A stretch of 64,000 nucleotides of DNA from Bacteroidales bacterium (GCA_017551725.1 JAFZKY010000057.1:62001-126000); one strand, 5' to 3'; shown: positions 1-9,699, counted from the first letter of the stretch. Numbers and translations are program-made. Notes: generated by a model not told the origin, from the letters alone.

Positions 1-263
1 TCTACAAGGCTGCCATGCAAAACCATCCATCGCTTAGCGAGGAAATTGTTTTAAAAAAGGCGAATCGGATGTTCAGAGGTTTGCAAATTCTCAGTACGAC
101 ACAAGGCTTTCAGAAAGCGCGATTAAACCATAAGTGGAAGGCAAATGGTTGGAGAGAATTGGTTATAGAGGATTTTCACTTTGCATTTGAAGTGGTAGAT
201 AGTTTTAATGGCGAGCGTGTTGTGATGGTTCATGATGCAGTACACAGTTTATTATACCATTAG
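1..263 (+). CDS. Small hypothetical protein, probably 5'-truncated by window edge
   Basis: The reading frame is open from base 3 to the stop at 261-263. An ATG lies at 15, but the codons before it are also open, so the gene may begin outside the window. The visible 82-86 residues are basic in the middle and end in a strand-rich stretch (HFAFEVVDSFNGERVVMVHD). I do not recognise the family. The size and fold would suit a small toxin-like or nuclease-accessory protein, but no motif proves it. It is convergent with the transglutaminase-like gene, with only 11 bases between the two stops. Confidence 0.55.
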   Translation, partial: YKAAMQNHPSLSEEIVLKKANRMFRGLQILSTTQGFQKARLNHKWKANGWRELVIEDFHFAFEVVDSFNGERVVMVHDAVHSLLYH

Positions 264-274
264 TCCTTCAATTT

Positions 275-2962
275 TTAATCAGTAACTACTTCAATCATGG
301 CACCTCCAACCCCGATATTGTACCCTTCGGAGAAATAGATGATGTTGCCTTTTTTGTCGATAACGAAGCACATCGGGCTCCTCTTGCCCAGTTTCCTATC
401 CATGGCTTTCGAGAAAATTTCAACAAGTTCTGCATAGCCCTCCTCAATTACGTTCAGGTTCTTAGGTTGTCCGGATTCACTCTTCCAGTTTCCTTCCTTC
501 TTGACGAAAAACATCGGTCCGTTCCAAGTTTCGTATTCCTCCTGTTTGGCAGCCAACTCCTTCATTAGATGGTTGACGGGCTCGCTGCCGGGAGTGCCCA
601 AGCAGAGGATGATATGTTTTTTCTTACTGGTTTTCAAAATAGAAGAGAGCGTACATCCACCCACTTCGGTTTTCTTCAAATTGATTTTGCCATAGATGCC
701 TGTTGACAAAGATGAATCTTGGATTTTGCGGTAGAAATCAATCTGTCGTTCGGTGGTGTCTTTTGTCACGTTAAAGAACTGCATTTGCGAGAAGACGCTG
801 CCGTCAGGATTACGCTTGCCGAGAGAAAGACAATAATATCCGGTCGGTACGGAGAGCACAATCGGATTGGTCTCCACGCGAGGGTCGTTCTCGAAGTCGT
901 AGCTCACAAACTCCCCGTTTTCAAAACGTTGCAGCGTGTATTGCGTGTAATAGCCCATCTTGTTGGGGTTGTTCAGGATAAGTGTTTTGTATTCCACAAC
1001 AGGTTTCTCCTCAAAGGTCACCAAGTTCCATTTGCCGTTCTCCCACGCGAAGATGTCGCCATTGGAGTTGTCTATATAGGCAGGCACTAAGTGTGCGCGA
1101 CACAACGACACGAAGAAGATGTCACGTGAGTGGGCATCAGCGCGCCGGCCCCGCAATACACCGTTCGGACTGATGGGACAGTTGTAGTAGTTGCAGTCGG
1201 CATCCAGGGTGATGTTGTCTATTGTGTATTGCCACAACTGGGCTATGGTAGGATTTGCTTCCAATTGGAGGTAGGTGTCTTTGAACAGAAGGCCGACAGA
1301 CGGGCGCAACAGTTCGTTAGAGATGCGGGGTGCAAGAATCCCCTTTATAAAAACATCTTTGGGTATATGTTTTTGATTATGTGCCAAATCAGACACCCAA
1401 ACGCCTGTCGGCGTGGATGCTTCAATACGCGTCAGGTTGTCCTCTAAAACCTGTTCGCGCGTGTCGCGTAGGTCCTTGTCGGAAAGGGATCCGATGTATT
1501 CACGAAGGAGAATATGTCTGTTCGCAGTGCTGTGTCTGCGGAGGAAGTCCATGATTTCCGCATGGTTGCCTTCGCTCCGGCGCACGATGTCGTATAGTTC
1601 GTCATCCGTAAAGTAGTCGCTTTTCAGCTTGGCCTTAACCTGCGCTTTGTTGGGGAAGGTGGCGCGATAGGATTCACGCTTGGAATCCTCGTACTGCTTG
1701 CGTTGGTCGCAACGCGCCTGACGGGCGGCATCCGGCGCGGGGATGTCGGGATTGCCTGCGGGCGGCACGATGATGAAATCATGCCAGTATTCCCGATGCT
1801 CCGGCTGACCGGCGATTTTGGCTTCCGACTTCAACACTATGATGTGGTTGTTTTCAATGCGTCCGTCAATTTTATCATAACCATACATATCATCTTTGGT
1901 AACCCATATCAGCAGGTCGCCCTTGCCGGTAACAAGCGAGGCCTGACCGTCCTCATCGGTCAGTTTCGCGGCCAATGTGTAGTATTCGGCGTAGTTGTAA
2001 AGTTTGAAGCGCACCAAAGCATCCTTGATGGGTTGATGCAGACCATCCACTACGGTGACGGTCATACGCACCGTATCAGCGTAGTTGGACAAAACATTGA
2101 TGCAGGAGTAGTATTTTGTCTTTTTGTTCACCTCTTCGGGGCCCTCGTAGCGACCGAACACGTTGGTATGCACCATCATCGTGCGTGTGGCGGGATAGGC
2201 AAACCAGCCCATATTGAGGTCGGGATCTGGCTCGCAAGCACCGAGGAACCACCACTTGCCATCAACCCAGACCTCCACCCAGGCGTGGTTGTCGTCGCAG
2301 TGCGCCCAGCGCGGGGTATAGCACTGCCGGGCGGGGATGCCCACGGCGCGCAAGGCCGTCACCGTGAGCGTGCTCTCCTCGCCGCAACGCCCGTGCGAGG
2401 TCTTCAGCGTGGCCAGCGGTGCCGAGGTGCGCACATCCGCAGGCTGGTAATCGACATGCTCGTGGCACCAGTGGTTCACCTCCAACGCCGCGTCATACAT
2501 GCTCATATTCTTGATGCGGTCTTTCAGCTGATGGAAGATATACGACCGCGCGGTGTCCAGATTCTCGTTGTTCACACGATAGACCAAAATAAAATGGCGG
2601 AAAATGTCGTCGGGTACGGATTTGCCCCATGCGAATGTCTTTCGTGCTTCCAATGCGATCTCCACCTGCTGTTCGAAAAAGCTAATGTTGTAATCCACCA
2701 GGTCGCTCTGCGGCATATAGGCGTACAGGAATTTCAGGGCATCAGCGGTCTCTTCATCCGTTACCTCGTTGACATATTGTTGGATATAGCGTTTATAGCC
2801 GCCAGGCACCTCTTGCATACGCTGATCATAGTCGTGATACACCTGTTGCCGGTAGTTCTCGTCGGGCAGAATGTGTCGGACCACCGGATCCTGTTGGGCA
2901 GACAGCGCATGTCCGGCTGACAGCAAGAGAAAACAGAACAGGGTGGTGAGGATATGTTTCAT
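275..2962 (-). CDS. Secreted transglutaminase-like protein with C-terminal thioredoxin-like region
   Basis: About 895 aa. I start at the ATG at 2962 because it gives a clean signal peptide (MKHILTTLFCFLLLSAGHA); the longer frame adds 18 unlikely residues. Around residues 190-250 is a transglutaminase-core triad: Cys in SHGRCGEES, His in DDNHAWVEVW, and an Asp shortly after GKWWFLGACEPD. A beta-sandwich, carboxypeptidase-regulatory-like segment (VDGLHQPIKDALVRF) follows. The last 130 residues look like a thioredoxin/peroxiredoxin fold (FVIDKKGNIIYFSEGY) without a CxxC. Proteins of this layout in Bacteroidetes are exported; their substrate is unknown. Family assignment is firm, catalytic role inferred. 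Confidence 0.85.
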   Translation of the reverse strand: MKHILTTLFCFLLLSAGHALSAQQDPVVRHILPDENYRQQVYHDYDQRMQEVPGGYKRYIQQYVNEVTDEETADALKFLYAYMPQSDLVDYNISFFEQQVEIALEARKTFAWGKSVPDDIFRHFILVYRVNNENLDTARSYIFHQLKDRIKNMSMYDAALEVNHWCHEHVDYQPADVRTSAPLATLKTSHGRCGEESTLTVTALRAVGIPARQCYTPRWAHCDDNHAWVEVWVDGKWWFLGACEPDPDLNMGWFAYPATRTMMVHTNVFGRYEGPEEVNKKTKYYSCINVLSNYADTVRMTVTVVDGLHQPIKDALVRFKLYNYAEYYTLAAKLTDEDGQASLVTGKGDLLIWVTKDDMYGYDKIDGRIENNHIIVLKSEAKIAGQPEHREYWHDFIIVPPAGNPDIPAPDAARQARCDQRKQYEDSKRESYRATFPNKAQVKAKLKSDYFTDDELYDIVRRSEGNHAEIMDFLRRHSTANRHILLREYIGSLSDKDLRDTREQVLEDNLTRIEASTPTGVWVSDLAHNQKHIPKDVFIKGILAPRISNELLRPSVGLLFKDTYLQLEANPTIAQLWQYTIDNITLDADCNYYNCPISPNGVLRGRRADAHSRDIFFVSLCRAHLVPAYIDNSNGDIFAWENGKWNLVTFEEKPVVEYKTLILNNPNKMGYYTQYTLQRFENGEFVSYDFENDPRVETNPIVLSVPTGYYCLSLGKRNPDGSVFSQMQFFNVTKDTTERQIDFYRKIQDSSLSTGIYGKINLKKTEVGGCTLSSILKTSKKKHIILCLGTPGSEPVNHLMKELAAKQEEYETWNGPMFFVKKEGNWKSESGQPKNLNVIEEGYAELVEIFSKAMDRKLGKRSPMCFVIDKKGNIIYFSEGYNIGVGGAMIEVVTD

Positions 2963-3037
2963 AATGAATGATTTTTTTACCGCAATAATAAGAACGACAT
3001 GGAAACTTGGAGACAAAAAGGCGTCTCTCAGACGGCT

Positions 3038-4153
3038 TTAACCCTGTTTGGACTCCACCGGGTTGGCGTAGATGCCGAGGAAGATATTGCGCAGTTCTTC
3101 TTCGTCGCCCTTGATGGCCCGGAGACCTTGAAGCATATAGTCGATGAAGCGGTTGCGTTCCTCTGGATTGTACTGGTCGGCGAAGCGGTTGGTGTGGTGC
3201 AGGAGGTCGTATGCGATGTAGTTGTTGCCCCAAAGACGGTATCCATCTTGGATGCGCTGGTCAATAATGCGGGCCAGCGCGGTGAAACGGCCGTTCTTCT
3301 CCCGCAGGGCACACTCGTCCAGTTCCTCCCTTGTGATGGTGGGCATCACGGCGAGATGGATGTGCCCCTTGGCCTGGGTGATACCCTGGAGAATGCTGTG
3401 CAAATCTTCGCCGGGTTCCTTGATGTAAAGTTGGTATTGTGAAATAAAAAGTTCTTGGGTTTTGAGAAAATCGCACGGCTCGTACTCGTAAGAGATGGCC
3501 ACGGGAGTGATGTGCAGCTCATCCAGATTGTCGGTGAAGGGCAACGGGCTGCTGATGGAGAACATCTTCAACACAGCGCTCTCGGTGCGGTCGGCCCCGT
3601 CTTTGGTGCGACCGTTGCGCTGGGCAATCCACACCGACTGCTTCTTCTTGGTGATGGCGTACCGCATGTACGAGGAGACCTCCAAGGAGTTTCGGTAGAA
3701 GTCATGGGCGGTGCTGCCCCGCACAATGCGGAACATCTTGTTCATTTTGCCGACGTCGGTCACCAGGCCGCCCTGCATCAAGTTGCTGCCGAAGGTGATC
3801 TCGGAGGTGTCCATTCCGTGCTCATGCAGCAGCACTTGCAGGATGGCGGCGTCCAGGAGGATGTCGCGGTGGTTGGCCACAAACATGTACTGCCTGCCGG
3901 CATCCAGCGTGTCGAAGCCCGAATAGGTGAGGCTCTCGGATGACTTCTGCAGGATGTTGCGAATAGCTTGGAACATCACCTGCGACTGGAATTCCCGTAT
4001 GGTTTGGATGCGCAGGAAGTTTTTCCGGTATTGTGCTATGTCGGCGTTGGGGTTGAGATAGCGTATGATGGTCTCAAAAAGGGGGTTCTCCGCCACACGG
4101 GCTATCGCGGCGGGGATCTCATCGTCATGATACGGGCGGGTTTCTTCGAACAT
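3038..4153 (-). CDS. PlsC-like glycerolipid acyltransferase
   Basis: 371 aa with an acyltransferase motif near residue 93 (FVANHRDILLD, the NHx(n)D active-site type) and a later acceptor-binding block (RNGRTKDGADRTE). These are features of the 1-acyl-glycerol-3-phosphate acyltransferase superfamily in the long form found in Bacteroidetes. No signal peptide or clear membrane span, so probably a peripheral inner-membrane enzyme. It lies 14 bases downstream of a PaaK-like adenylate-forming gene on the same strand, which suggests acyl activation and transfer in one operon. The exact acyl acceptor is not visible from sequence. Confidence 0.85.
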   Translation of the reverse strand: MFEETRPYHDDEIPAAIARVAENPLFETIIRYLNPNADIAQYRKNFLRIQTIREFQSQVMFQAIRNILQKSSESLTYSGFDTLDAGRQYMFVANHRDILLDAAILQVLLHEHGMDTSEITFGSNLMQGGLVTDVGKMNKMFRIVRGSTAHDFYRNSLEVSSYMRYAITKKKQSVWIAQRNGRTKDGADRTESAVLKMFSISSPLPFTDNLDELHITPVAISYEYEPCDFLKTQELFISQYQLYIKEPGEDLHSILQGITQAKGHIHLAVMPTITREELDECALREKNGRFTALARIIDQRIQDGYRLWGNNYIAYDLLHHTNRFADQYNPEERNRFIDYMLQGLRAIKGDEEELRNIFLGIYANPVESKQG

Positions 4154-4167
4154 GATGGCAGTAGGTT

Positions 4168-5478
4168 TTACACATTACGTTCGTCGAAGAAGGTGACGGG
4201 CTTGCGGCTCATGGCGGGGAAGTTGATCTTGCGCACGGCCTCCGCCGGGGCGATGACGATCTGCGGGGCCACGCGGATCTTGGCACGGAAGCGGTCCTTG
4301 AGATCCTTGACCACATCGGCGTTGGTGCCCTCTTTCAGCCCGATGGTGATGATCACGTCGTCGGTGCCGGCCTCGCTGGTCTTGAGGGTGATGTAATAGT
4401 TCTCCACGTAGCTGGTGTTGTTGAGCACGTCGGCCATGGCGGGCGGGTAAAGGGTGGTGCCCTTGTACTTGATCATGTGGTTCTTGCGGCCCACGATGGG
4501 ACTGATGCGGAAGGTCTGCCGTCCGCACGCGCAGGGCTCGGGATGGATGCAGGCCATGTCGCCGGTACGGAAGCGCAGCAGCGGCATGCCTTCCACGCAA
4601 AGGGTGGTGATGACCACCTCGCCCACTTCGCCCTCCGGCACGGGCATGTCGTCTTCGCCGATGATTTCCACGATGAGCAACTCGGGATGATGATGCCCGC
4701 CGCAACCCTGCTCACATTCCGAGAAGGTGGCCGACATCTCCGTAGAAGAGTAGGTGGCGAACAGTTGCACGTCCCACTTTTCTTTAATCTTCTTTCCCAA
4801 TGAGTTAAGCTCGAAATTCTGCTCGCGCAAGCCCTCTCCGATGCCGATGATGCGTTTGATGGAGCTGTCGCGGTAGTTGATGCCGTTGGCTTCAGCGTAT
4901 TCTATCAGTTTCAGGATGAAAGAGGGAATGCACATGATGCTGTCGGGGCGGATGCGGCGGATGGTGTCCCACTGCAGTTCGGGGATGCCGTTGCCCACGC
5001 GGATCACGCCCGCGCCCATCTTGCGCAAGCCAAGGAAGTAGGCCAGCCCGGCCATGAAGCGCTTGTCCAACGTGGTCATCAGCTGCAGCACGCTTCCTTG
5101 TGTCAGGCCCGCGCAGGAGAACGACACGGCCTCGTTGTAGGCCAGCCGCTCCAGGTCGTGGTCCGTGCAGGCGAAGGTCACCGGGTCGCCCAGCGTGCCC
5201 GAAGTGGTGATGAAGTCGATGATCTGCTCGCGAGGCACGCACAGGAAATCCCAGTTGTGCAACTGCAAGTCCCGCTTGTCGGTGAACGGTATGTGTCGCA
5301 AGTCCTCAATGGTCTTGATCTTGTCGGCGAGGATATGGTGCTCGCTGAAAAGGCGTTGGTAGAAAGGTGAGTAGGCCTGCAGATAGGCTATTTGAGTGCG
5401 GAGTTTCTCCTCCTGGAAGGCTTTGATGACCTCCTTGGGCTGGAATTCTATTTCGGGAATAAAGGGGGATGTCTTCAT
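4168..5478 (-). CDS. PaaK-like adenylate-forming enzyme (phenylacetate-CoA ligase family)
   Basis: 436 aa, the usual size for the PaaK/CapK family. The ATP-binding signature ITTSGTLGDPVTF is near residue 90, the adenylation motif ATYSSTEM near 240, the RTGD motif (LLRFRTGDMACIH) near 305, and a C-terminal swivelling domain with GRKNHMIKYKGTTLYP. The CxC-rich piece HPEPCACGRQT is typical of this family. It should form an acyl-adenylate and a thioester from an aromatic or other carboxylic acid. The true substrate is unknown; the acyltransferase just downstream makes a lipid or aryl-lipid pathway plausible. Confidence 0.85.
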   Translation of the reverse strand: MKTSPFIPEIEFQPKEVIKAFQEEKLRTQIAYLQAYSPFYQRLFSEHHILADKIKTIEDLRHIPFTDKRDLQLHNWDFLCVPREQIIDFITTSGTLGDPVTFACTDHDLERLAYNEAVSFSCAGLTQGSVLQLMTTLDKRFMAGLAYFLGLRKMGAGVIRVGNGIPELQWDTIRRIRPDSIMCIPSFILKLIEYAEANGINYRDSSIKRIIGIGEGLREQNFELNSLGKKIKEKWDVQLFATYSSTEMSATFSECEQGCGGHHHPELLIVEIIGEDDMPVPEGEVGEVVITTLCVEGMPLLRFRTGDMACIHPEPCACGRQTFRISPIVGRKNHMIKYKGTTLYPPAMADVLNNTSYVENYYITLKTSEAGTDDVIITIGLKEGTNADVVKDLKDRFRAKIRVAPQIVIAPAEAVRKINFPAMSRKPVTFFDERNV

Positions 5479-5487
5479 ATAAACGGG

Positions 5488-6351
5488 TTAGGGTAGGATG
5501 TTGATTTCATTGAGCCATTTGATGAATTCATATTTCCATTTTCCGGCTTCCGGCGCGAGTTTCTCGTCCATGCCGTAGCCGTGGCCGCCGGTTTCATACA
5601 GCAGAAACTTGTGGGGTATGCCTGCCCGCTTCAGACTGCTGTTGAGCTGCACGCTGTTCTGGTACATGACCACGGGATCATCTTTGGCGGTGACCACAAG
5701 CGTGGGGGGCATGTCGCGGGGGATGCTCAGCTCCATGGAAAATTTGGTCTGTTCTTCCGGCGTATAATGCCGGGTGAGCAGGTTGCGCCGCGAGCGCTGG
5801 TGCGCGATGTTGTCTTGCATCGACACCACGGGATAGACGGGTACCACGAAATCGGGCTTCAGGGAAATTCTATCCTTGATTCCCAGTTTGGCTATATAGT
5901 TTTCCTTGTGGAAGGCTCCCGTCATGGTGACCAGATGCCCGCCAGCGGAGAACCCCATCGTGCCCACTTTTCTCATGTTGATGCCGTACTCATCGGCATG
6001 TTGGCGCACATAGTGGATGGCATATTGCGCGTCCTGGATCATGGCAGGATGATGATAGCCCCGGTTGCCGGTGCGGTATTTCACCACAAAGGCGTTGATA
6101 CCCTGACTGTTGATCCACTCGGCCACGCCAAAGCCCTCGGTGGCGATGCCCATGGTGTGGCTGTAACTGCCACCCGGGAATACAATGACCGCCACGCCCG
6201 TGTTGTTGTTCTTCGGGGCCGGATAAACATACAGCTTTGTGGGCTGCGACTTCATGCCCGCCACGTCTTTCCACAACTTGATGGGCTTGGGTTGTGAGCA
6301 CGCGGTTAAGACCAGCAGGATTCCAATAATGAAGAGGGAAAGCCTTCTCAT
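5488..6351 (-). CDS. Alpha/beta hydrolase lipoprotein (acetyl-esterase-like)
   Basis: 287 aa. It starts with a lipoprotein signal peptide ending in the lipobox LTAC at residues 15-18, so the mature protein is probably lipid-anchored in the envelope. The oxyanion motif FPGGSY, nucleophile elbow GFSAGGH (Ser near residue 135), an Asp in KDDPVVMYQ and a His in GGHGYGM complete the catalytic triad of the esterase/BD-FAE group. Such enzymes commonly remove acetyl groups from plant or host polysaccharides. It sits 9 bases upstream of the PaaK-like gene on the same strand, probably cotranscribed. Confidence 0.88.
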   Translation of the reverse strand: MRRLSLFIIGILLVLTACSQPKPIKLWKDVAGMKSQPTKLYVYPAPKNNNTGVAVIVFPGGSYSHTMGIATEGFGVAEWINSQGINAFVVKYRTGNRGYHHPAMIQDAQYAIHYVRQHADEYGINMRKVGTMGFSAGGHLVTMTGAFHKENYIAKLGIKDRISLKPDFVVPVYPVVSMQDNIAHQRSRRNLLTRHYTPEEQTKFSMELSIPRDMPPTLVVTAKDDPVVMYQNSVQLNSSLKRAGIPHKFLLYETGGHGYGMDEKLAPEAGKWKYEFIKWLNEINILP

Positions 6352-6367
6352 AACAGTTTTTCGTTAA

Positions 6368-6739
6368 TTATTCTACAATCTTTTGGATTTCCTCCTTGCT
6401 GAGCTGACGGTACGTCAGATTGGCCGGCACACCGTCGATTACCTCGTAAGAAACCTCAAACATCTCTTCATCATAAAAGGAGAGCTTGGAATTAGTGTTG
6501 GGATTACATTCCACATACACAATATGGTTGATGTCCAGATTCTTTTTGTCGCATACCTGTTTGATCAGCGAGCCTCCGGCGTATGTGACCGAGGTGCCGG
6601 GGTTCTCTTGGTATAATTCCGTGACAATCACGTATGTTTGATCCTCCTTGCGGATGATTTTCAGTCCGCACGCGCTGGGCATGTCCCATTGCCCGGCAAA
6701 TGGGAATATCTCGTCGTAATAATGTTCGGGTACTTTCAT
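6368..6739 (-). CDS. Conserved hypothetical protein, 123 aa
   Basis: I start at the ATG at 6739 (MKVPEHYYDEIFPF); the frame extends further upstream but those residues overlap the next gene and look non-coding. A TATTTTTG promoter element lies about 26 bases upstream of this ATG. The protein is soluble, acidic, with no signal peptide and no motif I recognise. It is followed 16 bases later by the esterase lipoprotein gene, so it may head that operon. Confidence 0.65.
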   Translation of the reverse strand: MKVPEHYYDEIFPFAGQWDMPSACGLKIIRKEDQTYVIVTELYQENPGTSVTYAGGSLIKQVCDKKNLDINHIVYVECNPNTNSKLSFYDEEMFEVSYEVIDGVPANLTYRQLSKEEIQKIVE

Positions 6740-6755
6740 GTGAAAACAGTTTTTT

Positions 6756-8000
6756 TTAAGAGTGCAAAAATACGTTTTTTTTCGGTCTTGTCCTGCCTGT
6801 GCTAAAGCTGAGCAAAGCCATGTACAGTGCGGCAATCGTGATGGCCTGCAGGCGATATGTAAACCAGTAGTGCAGATAACTGTGGTTGGATACGGACAAA
6901 TACCATACGTATGGCATGAGTGCGGTCAGCAGAAGAAGCAGAGCCTTGGTGCCGCCGTTCGCCCGGAAATGCCACATTGTGAGAACAAACAACAGGATAA
7001 GGATGGCAACCATCATGGAGATGGGTAACATGTTGAAATTTCGGACAATGGCATCCCATCGGGAGAAGTCCTCGGAAGCCATACGGTGCAACACCTGACC
7101 GGTGGCATCTTTCAGCACATTGGCTTTTAAAATAAGACTGCCCAGACCCCATTTGGTGAGGAATGTCAGCCCATATCCTACCACCCATAAGGCTCCCCAA
7201 CCGGTTATGCGACAGAGACTGTCTTTCAATTTCAATGAGGTGTTCTTTTGTATCGAAATCCAAATCGTCAACGGCCATCCGAACGTAAGTAATGGTGTAG
7301 TTAATAGGTCAAAATAACATGTAAAACAGGCGATTACGAAGAAAAGCATCGCGATGTATGTTGGGTTGTTCTCATGTTTGACAATCAAGGTAGAAGCTAT
7401 GAGAGAGAGTGCCAATACTGGAAAGAATTGCAGGGAGAAGGGCATCACAAAACCATATACCATCAGCCAGCTGAACATAAATGCCAAGGTGTTCCAGATG
7501 CCGGCGCGGGGATAATAATTGACGATGAACAGAATCCATAGCATGGCGCTGATGGCGATCATCAGCCATAGCAAATTGGAATAGCTCATGAAAGTCAGCA
7601 AATAGCGAAACAGGAATGTGCTGCCGTGCCAGTAACGGGCGTAGGGTTTGCAGGTTAGCCCTTGCTCATAGCGGGTGAGTTTCACCAGCGCCCCCGTGAA
7701 ATCGTAAACAGGTTGCGTTTCCGCATGTGTCACTACCATGGCGGAATGTAAGGGACGGCTTCGGTCTATGCAGAATATCTGGTTTAGAATGAGTGCGTCC
7801 GTGAAATTGTCTAACCTGCACGACTCAACGTCAATGATTACATTTGGATATTCCCCTTTCTCGTGAAGCGTCAGGGCGGCACGTCCGATATGGGTTTGTA
7901 CAGCCCGGTCCGGCATACAGCAGGAGAGGATGGCGAACACCAGAAAGCATCCCATCAGGGAGACGAAGACCACCACGTAGCGAATCCAGCTTTTTATCAT
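6756..8000 (-). CDS. Polytopic membrane protein coupled to a GT2 enzyme
   Basis: 414 aa with an N-terminal membrane segment, a periplasmic-looking stretch (residues about 35-125), then many hydrophobic segments to the end. I see no named motif. The start codon overlaps the stop of the upstream GT2 gene by 4 bases, so the two are translationally coupled. GT2 enzymes of this type hand sugar to a polyprenyl carrier, and their partners are often GT-C-type membrane glycosyltransferases. That role is an inference from context and topology only. Confidence 0.8.
   Translation of the reverse strand: MIKSWIRYVVVFVSLMGCFLVFAILSCCMPDRAVQTHIGRAALTLHEKGEYPNVIIDVESCRLDNFTDALILNQIFCIDRSRPLHSAMVVTHAETQPVYDFTGALVKLTRYEQGLTCKPYARYWHGSTFLFRYLLTFMSYSNLLWLMIAISAMLWILFIVNYYPRAGIWNTLAFMFSWLMVYGFVMPFSLQFFPVLALSLIASTLIVKHENNPTYIAMLFFVIACFTCYFDLLTTPLLTFGWPLTIWISIQKNTSLKLKDSLCRITGWGALWVVGYGLTFLTKWGLGSLILKANVLKDATGQVLHRMASEDFSRWDAIVRNFNMLPISMMVAILILLFVLTMWHFRANGGTKALLLLLTALMPYVWYLSVSNHSYLHYWFTYRLQAITIAALYMALLSFSTGRTRPKKNVFLHS
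6765..6772 (-). promoter_or_regulatory. TAnnTTTG -7 element before the 123-aa gene
   Basis: Reads TATTTTTG on the minus strand, matching the Bacteroidetes -7 consensus TAnnTTTG. It lies inside the 3' end of the upstream membrane-protein gene. No clear TTTG -33 element was found at the expected distance. Confidence 0.5.
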
Positions 8001-8941
8001 GATTCCTTGAAATTAATGACACGCAATTCGTAGTTTTTCCGGTCTTTCCGTATAATGACATCCAAGGTGAGGCCGGTGAAAAACGACATGACACCGGTCA
8101 CGGCGAGGAAGCCCGCACAGAACAGGGTGGGAAATCTGGGCACCAGCCCGGTCTGGAAGAACTCTATCAGAATCGGGATGAATAGTATGATGGAAACAAG
8201 CAGCAGCAGAACAGCCACGATGCCGAAAAACAGCAGAGGCCGGTATTCTTCAAACAACCAGAAAATGGTCTTCAAGATTCGGATGCCATCTTTGTAGGTG
8301 TTCAATTTCGACGCACTGTTCTGCCGGTCTGCGTATTTTGTGGGGATGGCCTTGATGGAAAATCGCTTGTCCAAGGCGTGTATGGTCATCTCGGTCTCGA
8401 TTTCGAAGTTCTGCGTCATGATGGGGAAGAGCTTCACAAAACGGCGGCTGAAAGCCCTGTATCCAGTCATGATGTCGCGAATGTCGGTGTTCCAGAACCG
8501 GTTGATGAGATGCCGCACCAGCCGGTTGCCCATATTGTGAAAAGGACGCTTGTTTTCCTGGAAATAAGTGGTGGAGAGACGGTCGCCGATAACCATGTCA
8601 ATCTGCTCTTCCAGAACGGCTTTTGCCATCTCCGGCGCATCGGCGGGATCGTAGGTGCCGTCACCGTCCACCATGAGGTAGCAGTCGGCCTCGATCTCCC
8701 GGAACATGCGCCTAACCACATTGCCTTTGCCCTGCATCGTTTCGCGGCGGACGACGGCCCCGGCTTCGGCGGCCAGTGCCACCGTACGGTCCGTGGAGTT
8801 GTTGTCGTACACGTAAATGGTGGCATCCGGAAGAACCGACCGAAAGTCGCGAACCACCTGCGCGATGGCGTACTCCTCATTGTAACAAGGGATTAGTACC
8901 GCGATTTTGCACCGCCCGGTGCCGATGGAATCTTGTGCCAT
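7997..8941 (-). CDS. GT2 glycosyltransferase, polyprenyl-phosphate sugar synthase type
   Basis: About 314 aa from the ATG at 8941. The N-terminal GT-A domain has VLIPCYNEE, YDNNSTDRT and VDGDGTYDP (the DxD-like metal site). The C-terminal 90 residues carry two membrane spans, the GtrB/DPM-like arrangement. It should transfer a sugar from a nucleotide donor to undecaprenyl phosphate at the inner membrane, feeding the coupled membrane protein downstream. The sugar cannot be told from sequence. Confidence 0.88.
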   Translation of the reverse strand: MAQDSIGTGRCKIAVLIPCYNEEYAIAQVVRDFRSVLPDATIYVYDNNSTDRTVALAAEAGAVVRRETMQGKGNVVRRMFREIEADCYLMVDGDGTYDPADAPEMAKAVLEEQIDMVIGDRLSTTYFQENKRPFHNMGNRLVRHLINRFWNTDIRDIMTGYRAFSRRFVKLFPIMTQNFEIETEMTIHALDKRFSIKAIPTKYADRQNSASKLNTYKDGIRILKTIFWLFEEYRPLLFFGIVAVLLLLVSIILFIPILIEFFQTGLVPRFPTLFCAGFLAVTGVMSFFTGLTLDVIIRKDRKNYELRVINFKES

Positions 8942-8982
8942 GTCTATGTTGTTAGATATATTGCCAAAGTGTATGAACACGG

Positions 8983-8990
8983 CAAAGATA
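8983..8990 (-). promoter_or_regulatory. TATCTTTG -7 element before the GT2/membrane operon
   Basis: Minus-strand TATCTTTG, a full match to TAnnTTTG, about 41 bases before the GT2 ATG. No good -33 element at the expected spacing. Confidence 0.5.
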
Positions 8991-9002
8991 CATTTTTTAT
9001 TG

Positions 9003-9010
9003 TATTTTTG
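9003..9010 (+). promoter_or_regulatory. TATTTTTG -7 element before the lipoprotein gene
   Basis: Plus-strand TATTTTTG about 41 bases before the ATG at 9052. It is divergent to the GT2 promoter just to the left. Confidence 0.5.
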
Positions 9011-9051
9011 CACCCGGATATTTTGAATACAAACCTTAAAAAATATAGCGT

Positions 9052-9699
9052 ATGAAAAAAATCTTTTTAGTTGTTGCGTTATTCGCCAGTGCAGCCTTGT
9101 TCTGCTCCTGCGGCGACAATCTTCTGCAAGGTATGTTCGAACTTGTTTCCGGAAATGCCACCTCTACCGTTGGCGGTGAAGGCTCGGAGGAATACACCTC
9201 CAGTATCGTCATGCTCGATGAGGATGCCCCGATACCGTTTGCCATCGGATTGGCCATGTCGATGGAGGTGGACGATTTGCTGAACATCGGCTCTGTCGAT
9301 GATCTGAAGTTCCCGTTCATGGCGTATCGTTTGGTGGGCCGCACGCTCTCTTCCGGCGACAAACTCACCGTGAACAACTACCTGACAAACGAGGACTTGG
9401 TGGATTTTGACTACAAATGCCTGTTGAATGGCAAGTTCGCCGACAACCATGTGGTGGGCATTGCCGTGAGTCCCACGAAATTCTATGTGCTGAGCACCGG
9501 TACCATCAAACTCTCGAAAGTGACAAAGACGAAGATCGTCGGTTCCTATTCTGGTCGCGCCTACGTGATTGACACAGAAGCCACCCCGATGCTGTCCGAG
9601 GAGCAGGTGGACATGAGCGGCGAGTTCAAGAGCCGTGTGACTCCGATGATGGGCTGGCTCAAGAATCTGCAAGAAGATGCTTTGGCCGAGGCCAAATAA
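9052..9699 (+). CDS. Hypothetical lipoprotein, 215 aa
   Basis: Signal peptide MKKIFLVVALFASAALFCSC with a Cys at the cleavage point, so likely an outer-membrane or periplasmic lipoprotein. The remainder (SSGDKLTVNNYLTN..., STGTIKLSKV) is strand-rich and matches no family I know. It stands alone between a promoter element and a strong terminator. Confidence 0.75.
   Translation: MKKIFLVVALFASAALFCSCGDNLLQGMFELVSGNATSTVGGEGSEEYTSSIVMLDEDAPIPFAIGLAMSMEVDDLLNIGSVDDLKFPFMAYRLVGRTLSSGDKLTVNNYLTNEDLVDFDYKCLLNGKFADNHVVGIAVSPTKFYVLSTGTIKLSKVTKTKIVGSYSGRAYVIDTEATPMLSEEQVDMSGEFKSRVTPMMGWLKNLQEDALAEAK

Noticed and set aside
1703..2920. 405-codon open frame antisense to the transglutaminase-like gene
   Set aside because: It mirrors a strong coding gene with recognisable motifs and itself shows only low-complexity His/Val-rich sequence with no family features.
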